NCBI GenBank assembly: GCA_018398765.1
Contig: JAHBMJ010000718.1
Span: 7,501 to 42,066 of the forward strand
Origin: Chromera velia
Lineage: Eukaryota; Sar; Chromeraceae
Direction: 5' to 3'
DNA: 34,566 nucleotides
Shown: positions 1 to 11,937 of the stretch, piece by piece
Numbering within the stretch: the first letter of the stretch is position 1
How the letters are laid out: each line of letters opens with the position of its first letter
Made by a program: the position numbers and the translations under genes
The notes under the pieces: model-generated
Database searches by the model: none
Told to the model about the DNA's origin: nothing
The model's input: the letters and a program-made list of their open reading frames with translations, nothing else

Positions 1-165
1 AAGAAAGAAAGAAAGAGAAGAAAAGGAAGGAAGGAAGAAAAGAAAGAAAGAAAGAAGGAAAGAAAGAAAGAAAGAAAGAAAACAAAAGGAAAAGAAAAGA
101 AAGGAAGGAAGGACGGACGGAAGGAAGGAAGAGAAGGAAAGAGGATCAAGGGAGGAAGGAAACAC
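1..165. repeat. Purine-rich microsatellite, (GAAA)n/(GGAA)n
   Basis: Almost pure A/G on the + strand, in runs of GAAA and GGAA with a short GGAC interruption near 112-120. Read on the - strand it is polypyrimidine and directly follows the last clear codon of the membrane-protein gene. It is therefore probably intron sequence of that gene. Confidence 0.85.
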
Positions 166-876
166 TTCACTGCTGACGCACAGAAATCGTTTGTATCCCT
201 CCTCAGCCTGCATTCTCCTCAAAGTCATCTCAAAGTTGTCTGCCAAAAGTGCCCTCCTCCCGTACGTCAGGGTGGCCAGGACTCCATACACAAGCACAAG
301 ATTAGGGACAGCTGTTGCGCCCATCCCTGGGTCAAATTTGAACATCCACATGTGCACAATCGTCCAGACTGTTCCGTTCAGAACAAGAAGGAAATAATAA
401 AAAGGTCTCTTCAGTTCGTACAGACTGAAAATGATGGGGATTGATATTGCGTCCATACAGTGAAGAGACGCAGCCGTCACTTGGATCTCAACAGAACCAC
501 GCCCATATCCAATGGGCCACATATTGACAGGAACCAGAAGGAGCAGTGTGGCATTCAAATAAAAATCCACACTCTTGTCTTGCCGTCTCCTCAACCAGGG
601 ACTCAAAAGAAGTCCGTAGGCGATGCAGAGGAGAACGTAGCAGATGTTCGCAAGGTTCGGGAAGTGCACTTCAAGGAATTCAACTACCGAGGCCTGGGGA
701 TTAAGGGTGATCTGGGTGTACCACGTGCTCGCAATGGAGAGGACCATAAAGGCAAAGAGTAAAGCGAGAGTAAGGGCACTGCGCGCCATCTGTTGTCGGA
801 GAGCAGCGAGACGCCACTGCTCGAAATTAAACTCTCCCAGTCCATTATTTCCCTGAACCGATACTCTGTCTGTCAT
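166..876 (-). CDS. Six-helix membrane protein, N-terminal part (runs off left edge)
   Basis: A continuous - strand frame opens with ATG at 876-874 and runs 237 codons to GAA followed by GTGTTT, a possible 5' splice site at 165-164. Pyrimidine-rich sequence follows to the window edge. After a polar head of about 30 residues, six hydrophobic segments lie near residues 33-53, 74-94, 107-125, 132-153, 158-178 and 188-206. A polar linker then begins (ADNFEMTLRRMQAEEGYKR). Six helices plus an NxxFxxxxRR-type linker resembles membrane regions placed ahead of class III cyclase or sensor-kinase domains in protists, but no catalytic domain lies inside the window, so function is not assigned. The frame stays open upstream of the ATG, so an earlier start is possible. 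The frame produces no stop before the edge, which agrees with an interrupted gene. Confidence 0.6.
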
Positions 877-2596
877 CGTCTGAGCAGGGCCGCAAAGCCA
901 ATGAGGATCGCAGCGACTTTCTGGCCTTGGTTTGCTCTCGATCAAGCAAACAACACACGTGCTCTCTGAAAGATATTCCAGTCTCTGAGTGAGTGGTTTT
1001 TGGAATGGTCAAGGTCCTCTGCTTTTGAAGAATGTCAATAAAGCGCGGCTGTTGAGACGTGCAGATCCTGGCAGCGAAGGTCTCGGACACTCCCCTGAGG
1101 CTGATTCTCTGGTGAGCAAAGTTTGCTGATTCCGAGCGAGAGACCCTTCCTGTCAGCGTAGAGAATCAGTCCGGTATGGGCCTATGTGATCACACTTTGT
1201 CACGGGACTGATTGGCATGGCAAATCTGGCAGTTAATAGAGTGGCATACGGGACATTGGGGGACGTCACTGGTCGCCAGGAATGTACGTGAATCACGAGC
1301 GAGGATCGAGTATGATCAAATGGATTCAAATGGTCCTCACTCAGTGTGGACCTCACATGTCCCCACAACGTTGTAGAGCATTGTAGAGCTCACGGCTCTG
1401 GTGCGTGCATGTGCGTGCGGGATCATGCGCGGGGGGGCTATATACATGCCGTGGCCCCCATGAAAGCCTCGGAATCTGTACTATGATTCCTTAGGCCAAA
1501 CCGAAAGGAAAGGTTAAGAATGAGGTGTGATGACTGCATATATGCATTGCATAGGTACAGAGGGGTTGGGGGATATCTTCATCAGATGTTTTTATCGATA
1601 TACTTTTTTTGTTTTAACTTGACGGATTAATTTGGCGTATGATTTGGCGTTCTTGTTAGTTCTTGTCAGATATTGTCACTACCAAATTTATCAGACAGTC
1701 ACGGCGGTTGTTCACTATAGTTTAGTACATTTCTAGACCCTAATGATCTCTATTTTAACTTAGGCTAGCCCTAGCTAGCCCTAAAAATACCAAAAAACTG
1801 GTTATGTCTAAGTATGCCTAAGTTTTCCCGAAGGGAATGTCGTACGTACCTCAGCTGCCTTAATGAAACTATCATATTGATCGCTTATATGCATGCATAT
1901 ACATTCGCTAGTCCATTCAATTCTTTCATACCAATTCATTCCTTATGCTGCTTTATTTATCTTTTCCATACCTTTCTTGTGATGTTTTTCATCCTTTTTT
2001 TATGCTGCAAAGGCTACTAGTGCAACATGAAAAACTTCGTAAAAATTCGATCGATCATGACTGCTATTACTACTGCTATTAGTCTGCTAACATTAATGAC
2101 TGCCATATCAAGATTGTGCTTTTCTACTGCATGTAAGCTTTGATGTAGCTGCATTGAATTTCATTTGTCATATATTTTCTTGCATGTACTGCATGCTGAG
2201 TCACTGTACTATGAGTCATACTGAAGATATCTCATTATTACTGACCATTCAGACTTGAGTCACCTCTGAGCCTGCCTCGCGGACCACCGCTCAAAAAGCT
2301 TGCTACTGCCCTCTACTGGGTATTCAGACGGAAGTTGATCAAGGTCGCCACCCTTGCTGGGAGCGCGCCAAGTAGCTGTGCTTTGTTTGAACGGCTTTCC
2401 CTTTCACTCCTGCTTTGTACTCCATCAACGAATCGGACTGCTGAGTCTGGAAATGGTTCATCGAAAGACTTTCAACCGCCTTAATTGACTTGACCGAATC
2501 TGCTGCAACGAAAAGATGTCCTCCCTGCACGCCAACAATCGATCGATGTGATGCACGCACAAACCCGAACGGATCAAGCAGACCAGACCGGATTGA
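877..2596. other. Intergenic, AT-rich, no supported gene
   Basis: This holds the 5' flank of the leftward membrane-protein gene and the 3' flank of the glyoxalase gene. From about 1480 it becomes AT-rich with stops in all frames. The short ORFs in it have no recognisable motif and no splice signals tying them to the neighbouring genes. I see no repeat unit or RNA gene here. Confidence 0.5.
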
Positions 2597-2835
2597 TCAG
2601 ATGGAGAGACCCCTCTGGATGATCTCCACCCAATACCCGTCGGGATCTATCACGAACGCTAGGCCTCTCATTTTTCCGTCCTGCACAAAGAAAGGTGAAG
2701 CAAGAGATGAAAATAGACGGATGGATGAATGAATCGGTGGACGGGCGCCGAGGAACAAAGGCAGACAGTCAGGCAGACAGTCAGGCAGACAGTAATTTTC
2801 TGTTTCCCTCTTTGTTTTCGTGTAGGCAACAGACA

Positions 2836-2875
<40 letters not shown>

Positions 2876-3106
2876 GACACAGACGCGCAGACAGACAGAC
2901 AGACAGACAGACCGGCAGACACACAGTACAAACCGATAAACAGGAAAAATGTGCAGAGTTGCAAATATGTGTCCAAGCCATTCATGAATGACACCAAACG
3001 GGCCTGTGGTTTTTTCTTGAAGGGAACGCCCAGTTCCTCCATCTCTGCGCATGCCTTTTCGAGATCGTCGACGAGAAACCCCGTCTGCATGCATCCATCA
3101 TCACAT

Positions 3107-3139
<33 letters not shown>

Positions 3140-3622
3140 AGCAGTGCGTGCCTATCTGTTCGTATCTTCTTTTCTGTTGTTGTATAGGCGTGCGAGTATG
3201 CTGGTGTGTAGCAGAATAGAATGGAATAGAAGAAGAGGGAAGACACGACAATGAAGGAATTTGTGGACAGAATTTAGAAAAGAGGCAGACGTGCACGTGC
3301 CGATTGATTGATTTCGTAAGATAGAAAGAGATCGCTCGAGGAAATCAATGAAACGCCTGCAGGCACACATGCAGAACAATGGAAAGCCAACCGTCGACAG
3401 ACAGAAACCGCGCACAAGCTAACAGCCATCCGGGAGATCGACGGTCGCACAAGAAGGCAGAAGAAGCATACAGAAGCGAGATTTGCAGATCTCCAAATCA
3501 TGAAAAACAGAAACTTTTTTAAAGTCTCTCGTTTGTTTTTCCACAGCTGTTGTAAGGCAGACCGATTGACACAAGCAAAAAACACGAAACGCACAGAGAC
3601 AAGGATCAAGAGAGCGAGAGCG

Positions 3623-3662
<40 letters not shown>

Positions 3663-4622
3663 AAGAAACGAAAAAGGAGAGGTAGATAGATAGATGGATA
3701 GATGTAGAGGACTGACATGACCAAATCCCTGGGGCTTGTCATTTCCGTTATGGTATTTGAACTCTTCGTCTTTCTCTGTCCCGTGGTTGTGCGTCAATTC
3801 GAGCACAGGCTGCCAGAGGCACTTGCAGAACTCTCGCGCGTCCTCACCCTGCAGCCGTATGAAAATGGCCAGAGCCAATTCGTTGGGATAGGGAAACAAC
3901 TGAAAGAACATACCAGCATTGATTGCAAACAAAGAACCAATCAGTGAAGAAGGAGAGTCCCTCCGGCACCCCATAACAACTCGGCCTTTCCCAGCTGCTA
4001 TTGCACATAAAAAGCGCTGTCGTGACTGCCCAACTCAACACGCGACAGAGAAGTGCCGATGGCTGTTCGTTTCAACAGCCAACAAAGATGCGGGAGGGCA
4101 ATCTGAGGAAGAAGGACCGAAGGAAGGAAACAGTAAGCCACCTCGAGGTCTTCTGGGGGTGTTTGTCCCTCTTCGAGGCAGGCGAGGAAGTAGAGGGAGA
4201 AGTCGTTGTGGTGGGAGACTCTGACGACAGACATCCCACAGACGTCCCTGTAGAATGCCAAACTCTTCTGAGGGTCCTTCACCCTGATCATCGTCTGGCT
4301 GAGGTTAAATTCTTCGGGAAATTTTGTCTTCTCCGAACGCTTCACCAACTCGATCCAGTATCCATCCTGACCGAAGAAAAAGAAAGTCGGTCAGAGGAAC
4401 AGAATTCTTGAAGAAGAAGACCGGTGAAAGAGATTTGCAGAAAAAGAAGACCAGAGAAGAGAACAGCAGATCGACCGATCAATCAATGAACGGCTACTAG
4501 AAAGCCAACTGCATCTCTCGGGAATAACTAGGACTTGCACGAGTATTAGAAGAAGAGCTCAAGGGGATACACACACACAAACACACACACACACAGGGAG
4601 AAAGAAAAAGAGAAAGAGACAC

Positions 4623-4655
<33 letters not shown>

Positions 4656-5737
4656 GACACACACAGAGAGAGGGAGAAGAGAACAGAGGGGAAAAGAGGA
4701 AAGGAGAGGAGGCGAGAGGCGGGGTAAGCAAAAGAGAGGCCAAATCAACCCACCGGATCTAGAGCGAAGGCGATTCCCTTCATCCGACCCTCGTCCGGCT
4801 TTTTTCTGAACTGGACCCTGTTCGGATGAACACATGCAGACGTACAGACAGAGAGCAGGGCATGAGCGGAGAGGAGATAGGAGGTTTGTGACAGGCCCTG
4901 GTCAAAGCTCTCAGGTAGAGAGACACGGAAAAGAAGTGCGTGGGGGGAATTCTGTGATGAAGAAGGAGAAACAGAGGAAGAAAGAAGAAAGGGTGAAGGG
5001 GGAATCAGAGAGACAGGAAGGAACATAGTGGATGCACACAGGCAAAGAGCAGAGCTTTCAGGGGCAAAAGAGGGAAGAGCACAGCTCCGTCCGTCTCATC
5101 CTTCCTGACCCGTTGGCCAGAAGTGTCTCTGTCGACTTGTACACATCGTCACAGTTGAAGGCGACGTGTCCGAACCCTCGGTTTGGTTCTTCGTTCCCGT
5201 TGTTCATTTTTAGCTCGGCATCATCCTCTGAACCCCAGTTGTGCGTCAATTCGAGAGTGGTGCCTTTCATGTTCCAGAGATACTTTTCGGACTCCTTGGA
5301 CGGCACCTCAGAGGGGAGAGAGGCTTTGTCCGTCTCCTTGACCGTCTCCATGAAGTAAAGAGAGAACTTGAATTCTTCGAAGTCGTAACGGTGCACGCAC
5401 TTCATTCCGAAATTTTTTTCGTAAAAGGGGACCGTCACCTGAACGCAAAAAGAATCGCGAACATGAGTGCCAAAGGAAGGAGACGAGACGCAGAAAAGGA
5501 GACGGCAAACGAAGAAGAGAAACAAACGAGAAGACTCACCTTAGGGTCCTTGATCCTGAACATGGTCTGTTGCCATGAGTACTTGTATTTCTTTCCGGGG
5601 CACTTCGAGGCACTCATCTTCAAGGTAGAGAGAGATCGTCTCTGGAGGAAACGGGGTGACGTGCGAGGGAGAAATCCTGTGACAAGAAGGGGGGAGAAGA
5701 GGAGCATGAACAGAATCGAGACACTGTGCTGCACCAT
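2597..5737 (-). CDS. GLO1: Glyoxalase I (lactoylglutathione lyase), two fused domains
   Basis: Converts the methylglyoxal-glutathione hemithioacetal to S-lactoylglutathione. Seven exons join in phase: 5737-5540, 5438-5110, 4817-4754, 4366-4142, 3848-3717, 3084-3004, 2680-2597, giving 370 aa. Starting at the second Met (5617) gives 330 aa, close to two-domain yeast GLO1. Each half carries the full family metal set. Domain 1: Gln57 (WQQTM), Glu129 (LELTHNWG), His157 (GFGH), Glu203 (DGYWIEL). Domain 2: Gln221 (LSQTM), Glu289 (LELTHNHG), His316, Glu362 (DGYWVEI). Residues 1-40 form a hydrophobic leader then a basic, Ser-rich stretch, which could be a targeting sequence; alternatively CCTTCTTGTCACAG within it is an acceptor and translation starts at Met41. 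Exon 5 has an alternative acceptor giving 17 more residues. The donor after exon 6 is either GC (CAG|GCCCGT) or GT nine nt downstream, adding three residues. Confidence 0.9.
2755..2925. repeat. Intronic microsatellites: GGCAGACAGTCA, GAAA and CAGA units
   Basis: Three tracts lie inside the last intron of the glyoxalase gene: a 12-bp GCAGACAGTCAG-type repeat (about 2760-2794), (GAAA)n (about 2835-2875) and (CAGA)n (about 2886-2912). In the sense of transcription all are pyrimidine-rich. Confidence 0.85.
3108..3139. repeat. (AG)n microsatellite, intronic
   Basis: Perfect dinucleotide run. In the sense of the glyoxalase transcript it is (CT)n, ending about 23 nt before the exon 6 acceptor at 3085, so it probably serves as the polypyrimidine tract. 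Confidence 0.85.
3618..3660. repeat. (AG)n microsatellite, intronic
   Basis: Dinucleotide run in the intron between glyoxalase exons 5 and 6. It is (CT)n in the transcript. Confidence 0.8.
4566..4740. repeat. (AC)n and GAGA-rich low-complexity tract, intronic
   Basis: CACA and GAGA runs fill the intron between glyoxalase exons 3 and 4. They read as TG and CT repeats in the transcript. Confidence 0.8.
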
Positions 5738-6414
5738 TCAGAGCACTGTGGTTATGCATGCGTCTTTATTTTTAAATGCACAACAGCATGACAGAACTTA
5801 CGTCAGGCTTGTGCACAGAGTTGCAGGGCGGTGGGTCTTCTCAGAGCTGAGTCGGCCGACTTCAAGCGACTTGTCGACCGGACTCTGCATGACACACACA
5901 GATGATTTTAGCTCGGCCAACTTATAGCTCGGTGCATGGCCCCGGAAAACTCCCGGAAAGCGAAAAGTTAATTGAACGCGAGACGGCCACAATTTTTGGC
6001 CATGCCACTGAAAAATCCTTTTCTCAATCAGACTGCAATCATCTGCAATTCACTTCCTTCATCTTCCTTCCACGTGCCCCCCACGTTACCCCTCATTACC
6101 GTCAGAGATCGTCAGAGGGAATGACATCTTCAGACTCATCAGGCTCCTTGTATCGACTGTATTTTAGCGATTCGGGCTGTTGCAACGTCGACAGGTAATG
6201 CAGCTGCTTGGTTTTTATTGATGACTTCTTTCATCGCATCCGGCTGGATCTTTCGTTGAATTGCCCTGCACGATCGATCCGCTTCCTGGCTCTTCCGTTC
6301 TGCTTTTCTTCTGTCCCCTTCTGCTTGAGTGAGAAACAGTCGCTTAAGCTCTCAACACGGGGAACAGAACAGAGGAAAATTGAAGCAGTCTTTCTGTGGC
6401 CTTTCGCAAAACAT
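5738..6414. promoter_or_regulatory. Divergent intergenic region, glyoxalase / ankyrin-like gene
   Basis: About 680 bp separate the leftward glyoxalase start from the rightward ankyrin-like gene, so both promoters should lie here. I see no TATA-like element at a convincing distance and no repeat. The assignment rests on position only. Confidence 0.35.
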
Positions 6415-7927
6415 ATGGGCAAGGTAAGACGCTGCCTCTATTTTCCCCCTCACTCTGCACGCTTCTTTTCTCTCGTATGTGCATGCCTATGCCTTTTTAG
6501 TGCGTCGCCAGTATCGGTCAGCACCTTGGCCGTTGCTGACTGTGGGTTCCGATTTCTTTTTACCAAGCGGGTGCGTGTCGCATGAAGTCAGAGAGACTTT
6601 TTGGATCTTTATCCCAATGCTTCCTGAAAAGAAAAAAGCACAGCATTGATCAGATGAACTTGAGATTCTGTACATTTGATGATGAATAGAACACCTTTGT
6701 TGTGCCCTGCAGATGCCGAACAAGTTTTCCGGAGTGAACCGATTCGGTGTTCTTGGAGAAGGATCGGTGAGTAAGAGCGCCTCTCTCTCTCCAGGCTCTT
6801 TCCTTTCCACACCCCAACCGATATCGCTTCGTCTTCCCTTTTTGATTCTGTCTGCACACGTGGGGAGAACGGCAAACAGATGGGATCTAGCTTGAAAGAA
6901 TCCGAGGCAATTTTGAGCTTTTTGGCCTTTGTTCTGAAATACAATTGATCCGACGTTCGTGTCTGACTCTCTCTCTCTTCCTTCAGCAATCGTTCTCCAA
7001 AAGCACAAAGGCGACTCCAGAGATCAAACAGAGAATCAAAGAGGCAAAGCAGGATGAACAAAATCGACTCGAAAGGAGACGGCTGAGGGAGGAAAAGAAA
7101 AGGGTGGTGGCACAAGAAGAAGCCTCATGGACAACTGTTGGAGGACAAAAGGTGGGTTGGGTAGTTCGTCGGTGAATCGGGTATTCTCTCTGTCTGTTGG
7201 AAAAATCCAACAATTAAGTGTTGTTTCTCGCCTTTTCTTTGCTCTCTGTTTCCTGTGTCCCTCCGACAGTACCCCGTCAATCTGCCACATGTCCTTCTTA
7301 GTTGAGAATTGAACGGCCTCAGCAAACCGCCGCTTCCCAGAATACTTCCTTTCTGTCGACTTTCCATCCTACTACCAGGCAAAAGTTCACCTCAGCACCT
7401 GTACTGTCTCATCTGTCTGCATGGCTGCAGGCAAAGTCGGGGGACCGTCCCCCGAAGCCCTCCCAATTTGTTCGGGAGAGGCTCCACAGGATCGACAGGT
7501 CTCAAGCAGATCCCTCGGATGTCTCCACGATCCCCCACACTGTCCGCACCGCAATCTGCATGGATTTTGCCTCGAAAGGCAACCCTGAAGATGTCAGCTT
7601 GACCTTTTTCTTTTGTTTGTCATTTGGTTCGTTTCTTTACGTGCTTTGTTACCTGATTTCGTGTTAAATGATCCGTCAAAGAAGGTCTGCACCTTTCTTC
7701 ATTACCCTGTTTCTCTTTCGATTTCCTGTCGCGAAGCATCCATTCTTCTCTTCTCCGTGTGCAGCTAGTCTTGCCTCATTCCGGGTCTTTTTTGCCAGCC
7801 TTGCTTGCTTCTTTGCGTGCTTGCTTGCTTGCTTTGCTGTAACTGGTGCTCAAAATCCAGGGATTCCGACTTCTTCGCCAACGGATCCTCTCCTTTAGAC
7901 CGCTTTCCTCTCCCTCCCTCCCTCCCT

Positions 7928-7964
<37 letters not shown>

Positions 7965-8545
7965 TGCAGCTGAGCTGGTTGATCCATCAGAGAGGCTTCT
8001 CTCTGCTGGCGTCTGGAGAGGAGAGGGCCTCTGAAGTGCGTCGGCTTCCCCTCAATTGCTCCTGCTACTGCTGCTGCCTTTTTTTGCGACCGTCTGTTCG
8101 GAAGCAAGTTCCATCGACCATCTGACCATGCAGTCCCTTTCGCGCGGCTTTTTCCCCCCGTTGTTTGAAAAGACCCTTCCCTCCTCTTGACAAGAGAGGA
8201 AAAGGGAAGAGGACAGAGAAGAGAAAAAAGAAAGAGAAGGTAGACAGCTGCGCATTTCCGACGCAAACGACGGCGTGACAAACACGAAAGTAGAGACGAG
8301 ACGAGAGATGAGTGGGCAACGGAATGGAGGGGGAAGGAAAAAAGGACTCTGCAATGACGGAAAGCCCCTTCTCCATTGAGGCAGGACTTGCGAGATTCAT
8401 GGCTTCATTATCGTCGCTTGGTGGTTGTTTCTCTCGTGTGTCTTCTCTCTGTCTGTGTTCATGAAGAAAAGGAGAGGGAAGAGGAAGAAACATATAGTCT
8501 GTACCCGTTTTCTTTCTCTCTCTCTCTCTGTCTCTGTATGTGTGG

Positions 8546-8582
<37 letters not shown>

Positions 8583-11500
8583 CAGGTGAGCAGAAATTTT
8601 GTGATTGCGGCTGCCCGGACAGGCAGACTGGAGGTTCTTCGTCACCTCGTGAAGCGCGAGGGCCTGCCTCTGATGGCCCCTGTCCAGTGGGGGCCCACCA
8701 AGGGGGGGTCGTTGGAGGGGCAGAAGGAGAAGAAGGATGAGGGAATTGTGGATGATCGGTTCAAACTGAAAAGAAGATCAACTGCCCCGGGTGGACCGGC
8801 AGCAGTAACAGTCACCTCTGATCCACCACGCCCCCTCCCGCCCCCCCCTCGCCGTACCGCCCCAATCACTTCAGGAGATATTAATAGTAATTCTTCAGCA
8901 CTCCGCAACAGTCTGTCATCTGTGCCTTCGTGGATGAGGCCATCTGGCCCGGGGTCGGGGGCGAGCTCTCAGGGCACCCCCTCAACATTGAGAAGAAGAG
9001 GGACGGACGGGGGCTCTCCGTCTACGCTCGCGTCTATCGATGAGCAGAGAGAGACACACTCCCCTAGTGGTGTGCTGCCCTCTCCTTCAAATGTCCAAGG
9101 AGAGGTGGAGACGGAGAAGGCAAAACAAGACACTGGAGATAAGAACTCTCCAGAGAAGTGGGAGAGGGGTGTGGACAGAGAGACTGTGAAAAGAGAATTT
9201 CCCCGTCCCTCCTCCCCTCCCCGTCAACTTCTAGTCCTTCAGTCAACCCCCGAGAGAGAAAGAGAACGAGACGCCAACCAACTCACCACCCCCCTCCGCC
9301 CCCGTGCCCCCCCTGTCCCCTTTCCAAGCAGAGCACGAGACGGCCCATGGACGAATCCTCGTGGGCAGTCGTTGTCGAGTGCAGAGAGGGGGGACTGGCG
9401 TTCCTCTTCTGCACGACGCTCGCCCTCGAGGGAGGACGAGGCGGGGGGTGCAGAGGAGGAGGAGGAGCCTCTGGCAAGACGGGGCGAAATGCCTCGACTT
9501 CCCAACCTTCCTTTGGGGCAAGTTGCTGTCTGCGTGTCTGCCTATCATGGCCACAGGGAGGTGGTGGCTTGGTGCATGCAGCGCCGCCGCGTTCCATGGC
9601 ATCCCTTGATGGATGCCTTCGCACGTGCGGCCCCTGACGGCAATTGGTTCGTGGGTCCTCAGTTGAAGTTTACTTCTCTGAAGTCGCTCATGCCTGCTCA
9701 GAAGGAGAGTGACAAAAAGGGAGGGGGGGGGGCACAGGGAGACGAGGCGAGCCCGCCATTGGGAAGTGAGCCGAGTCCCTCGGGAGGTCTGGTGTCCCCC
9801 CCGAAGGATTCACTTGCAAGTCCTGCATGGGGTGGGGGGAATGAAATGTTTGAAGAGGGGGGGGTGATCTCTGGGGGTGGGATTGATTTTGGTCTTCTCC
9901 CTCCCCCCCGTGCTGACCCTGAGGGGGGGATGACTGAGAAGGAGAAGGAGAAGGGTGTCCCTGAGAGACGGGGGGGCATGCAAGGATCGGAGGGAGCGTG
10001 GAGACTTGAAGGGTGGGGGCCTGATCATGACAACGAGACTGGGCCTTCCACAACCGTAGGCAAGGGGGGTGAGCAAAGGGAGATGCAGCGTCGTGAGGAG
10101 GAGGGTGGGTCCTCCTCTTCCCCTTCTGGTTGCAGGGGGGGGGGGAGTCTGGCAGAGAGGCTAGACTTTCAAGAGAGAGCTGAGCGGTTGAGAGAGTGGG
10201 TACAGCAGGGGGAGAGAGATAGAGAGAGAAGAACACACAGTCACACGCAGGGAAGAAAGGAAAGTGATGGTGGGGAGGTTTCATTTTCCATCAGAGAGAC
10301 CCGAGTTACTTCGACTCGACAGGGAGACGGCAGTAGTAGTTCTGCCGTCTCGTCTGATCTCTGGGTGAGGGTGGCAAAGGAGACGGGGGTGAAGCGTGAG
10401 GCAGCCAGAGGACTTCCACGGAGGGATTTCAAAGTAGTCGACTCTGTCCTGCAATCAGCGGGGAGGGGGGCAAAGGACGAAGATGAGTTGAAGGCCTTCC
10501 TTCAGGTTGGTCACTCTACTCAGTCAGTAAGGGGTGCAAACGCGACTGAAAAGAAGGGGGGGGATGGATGAGCGATCTATCTTCCTTACCGTCCCTTCCT
10601 GCCTTTCTTTTTCTCCCTCTCCGTCTCTGTTTATGTGTGTAAGTTCTTTTCTTTCATGCTGATCTCTGCTGTGCCGAAAGCCCCTGTTCATTTACATCCA
10701 TCCACCATTGACGCCTTCCTTCCTTCCTTCCTCATCTTCGCCATCCTTCCATTTACATAAATGCGCACAGGACTGCGACGTCGATCTGCGTCCCCGCGGT
10801 CTGACTCGTCGTGCGCGGGAGTTGAACGGTCGCATGCGTCGAGCGGTTCTGTCGGGGGCTGCCTCTGGAGGCAACAGGGCGGCTTTGGTTCTTCTCTCAA
10901 AGGGACTCCGGGTCTCTTTGGGGGAGGGGACGGAGGCACCCGCGTCTGTTGAGGGTTTAGACGGTCCCTCTGTCGTTCTGCAGGAGAGAGAGTGGGTGTT
11001 GATAAAGGGGTTGGAGGAGGGGCAAATGAGGTTCGCCTCTGATGTTGCTGAGATGTTTGGACCTTTTGATTGGTCCGACAGCTCGCGGCTTGTTCGACTA
11101 GACGCTCAGCTGAGGGCTGCAGGCCTGCACATGCTCGCTGAGGACCTCAGAGCTACGGCAACGAGGGGGGAGCCTGAGGAACCTCTCCGGAGTGAACTTG
11201 GAGGGGACACGCCGACAAGTAAGGGCTTGTTTCTTTCTTCTTTCTGGTTGATTGCATGGGGTTGAATGAAGGGGTTGGTTGTATTTTGAGCTTCTGAGCG
11301 TGTCTTGAATCTTCTTTTTCTGATTTCGATGTGCCTTCAATCGATTAACTGTAGAAGACGACTCCGTAAAAAGGCAATCAATCGTGCCAGAAAGAAAGAA
11401 GTCTCCCACTTACACGTCCCCCTTTTTTCAGATGCGTTCAACTCCCCGAGCAGCTTCGAACACGCGGGGGTGGACCTGTTTGGGGTTCTGGCCTCCCAGG

Positions 11501-11937
11501 AATGTCTGGATGAGGAGCTCGAGAGGAAATTTCCCGACGTTGTGGACCTTGAGGACATTCTGCCAGACGATTTGGTGGCCCTTGACTATATGTGCACGGT
11601 GGGCACGATGGGGACACTGCAGGAGGTGCAGGCGTTGGTTGCGAATTTGGGGGTCGACTTGCAGGACCCTAGGCTTCCTGCAGTGCGGTCGGGTGGGGGG
11701 TCGGCAGGGCAGAGGGAGGCCGAGAAGGAGTGGCAGCTGGTTGCCGGGGTGTTGTTGGGAGGGGCCAGGAATGGAGATTGTCGAGTGTTTGAGTGGGTTC
11801 TGGGAGAGGTGGGTGTAGAGGCATCCGGAAGGATTGTGCAGAGGTTGGAAGAGATGGACTCAAGGGGGGTGTTGGAGAAGGTGGGGGGGATGTCTGAATT
11901 GACTGACAGGTGGAAGAAATTTGTTGAAAGGGTGTGA
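6415..11937 (+). CDS. Ankyrin-like repeat protein
   Basis: Eight exons join in phase: 6415-6423 (MGK), 6713-6766, 6987-7151, 7431-7592, 7970-8035, 8586-10505, 10771-11218, 11432-11937, giving about 1109 aa. The start is the weakest part: ATGGGCAAG precedes a strong donor (GTAAGA), but exon 2 also opens with ATG. Residues about 22-70 are charged and probably helical (EIKQRIKEAKQDEQNRLERR). Ankyrin-like helix pairs follow: AICMDFASKGNPED joined across an intron to LSWLIHQRGF; NFVIAAARTGRLEVLRHLV; AVCVSAYHGHREVVAWC; AVLSGAASGGNRAALVLLS; YMCTVGTMGTLQEVQALV; and a last AGVLLGGARNGDCRVFEWVL. They are divergent and widely spaced. The 640-codon exon 6 is mostly Ser/Pro/Gly/Glu low complexity between two of these units. 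Partners and role are unknown. Confidence 0.7.
7929..7962. repeat. (TC)n tract before a 3' splice site
   Basis: A CT-dinucleotide run ends directly at TTCCTGCAG, the acceptor of exon 5 (7970) of the ankyrin-like gene. It forms the whole polypyrimidine tract. Confidence 0.85.
8514..8585. repeat. (TC)n then (TG)n tract before a 3' splice site
   Basis: A CT run followed by a TG run ends in GCGTGCAG, the acceptor of the 640-codon exon starting at 8586. The alternating purine-pyrimidine run could also adopt Z-DNA. Confidence 0.85.

Noticed and set aside
2339-2560. Minus-strand ORF just past the glyoxalase stop
   Set aside because: No homology pattern and no start context; probably 3' UTR.
8397-8645. 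ORFs encoding poly-Thr-His or poly-Cys-Val tracts across (TG)n runs here and near 23670 and 33100
   Set aside because: Translation of microsatellites; no coding evidence.
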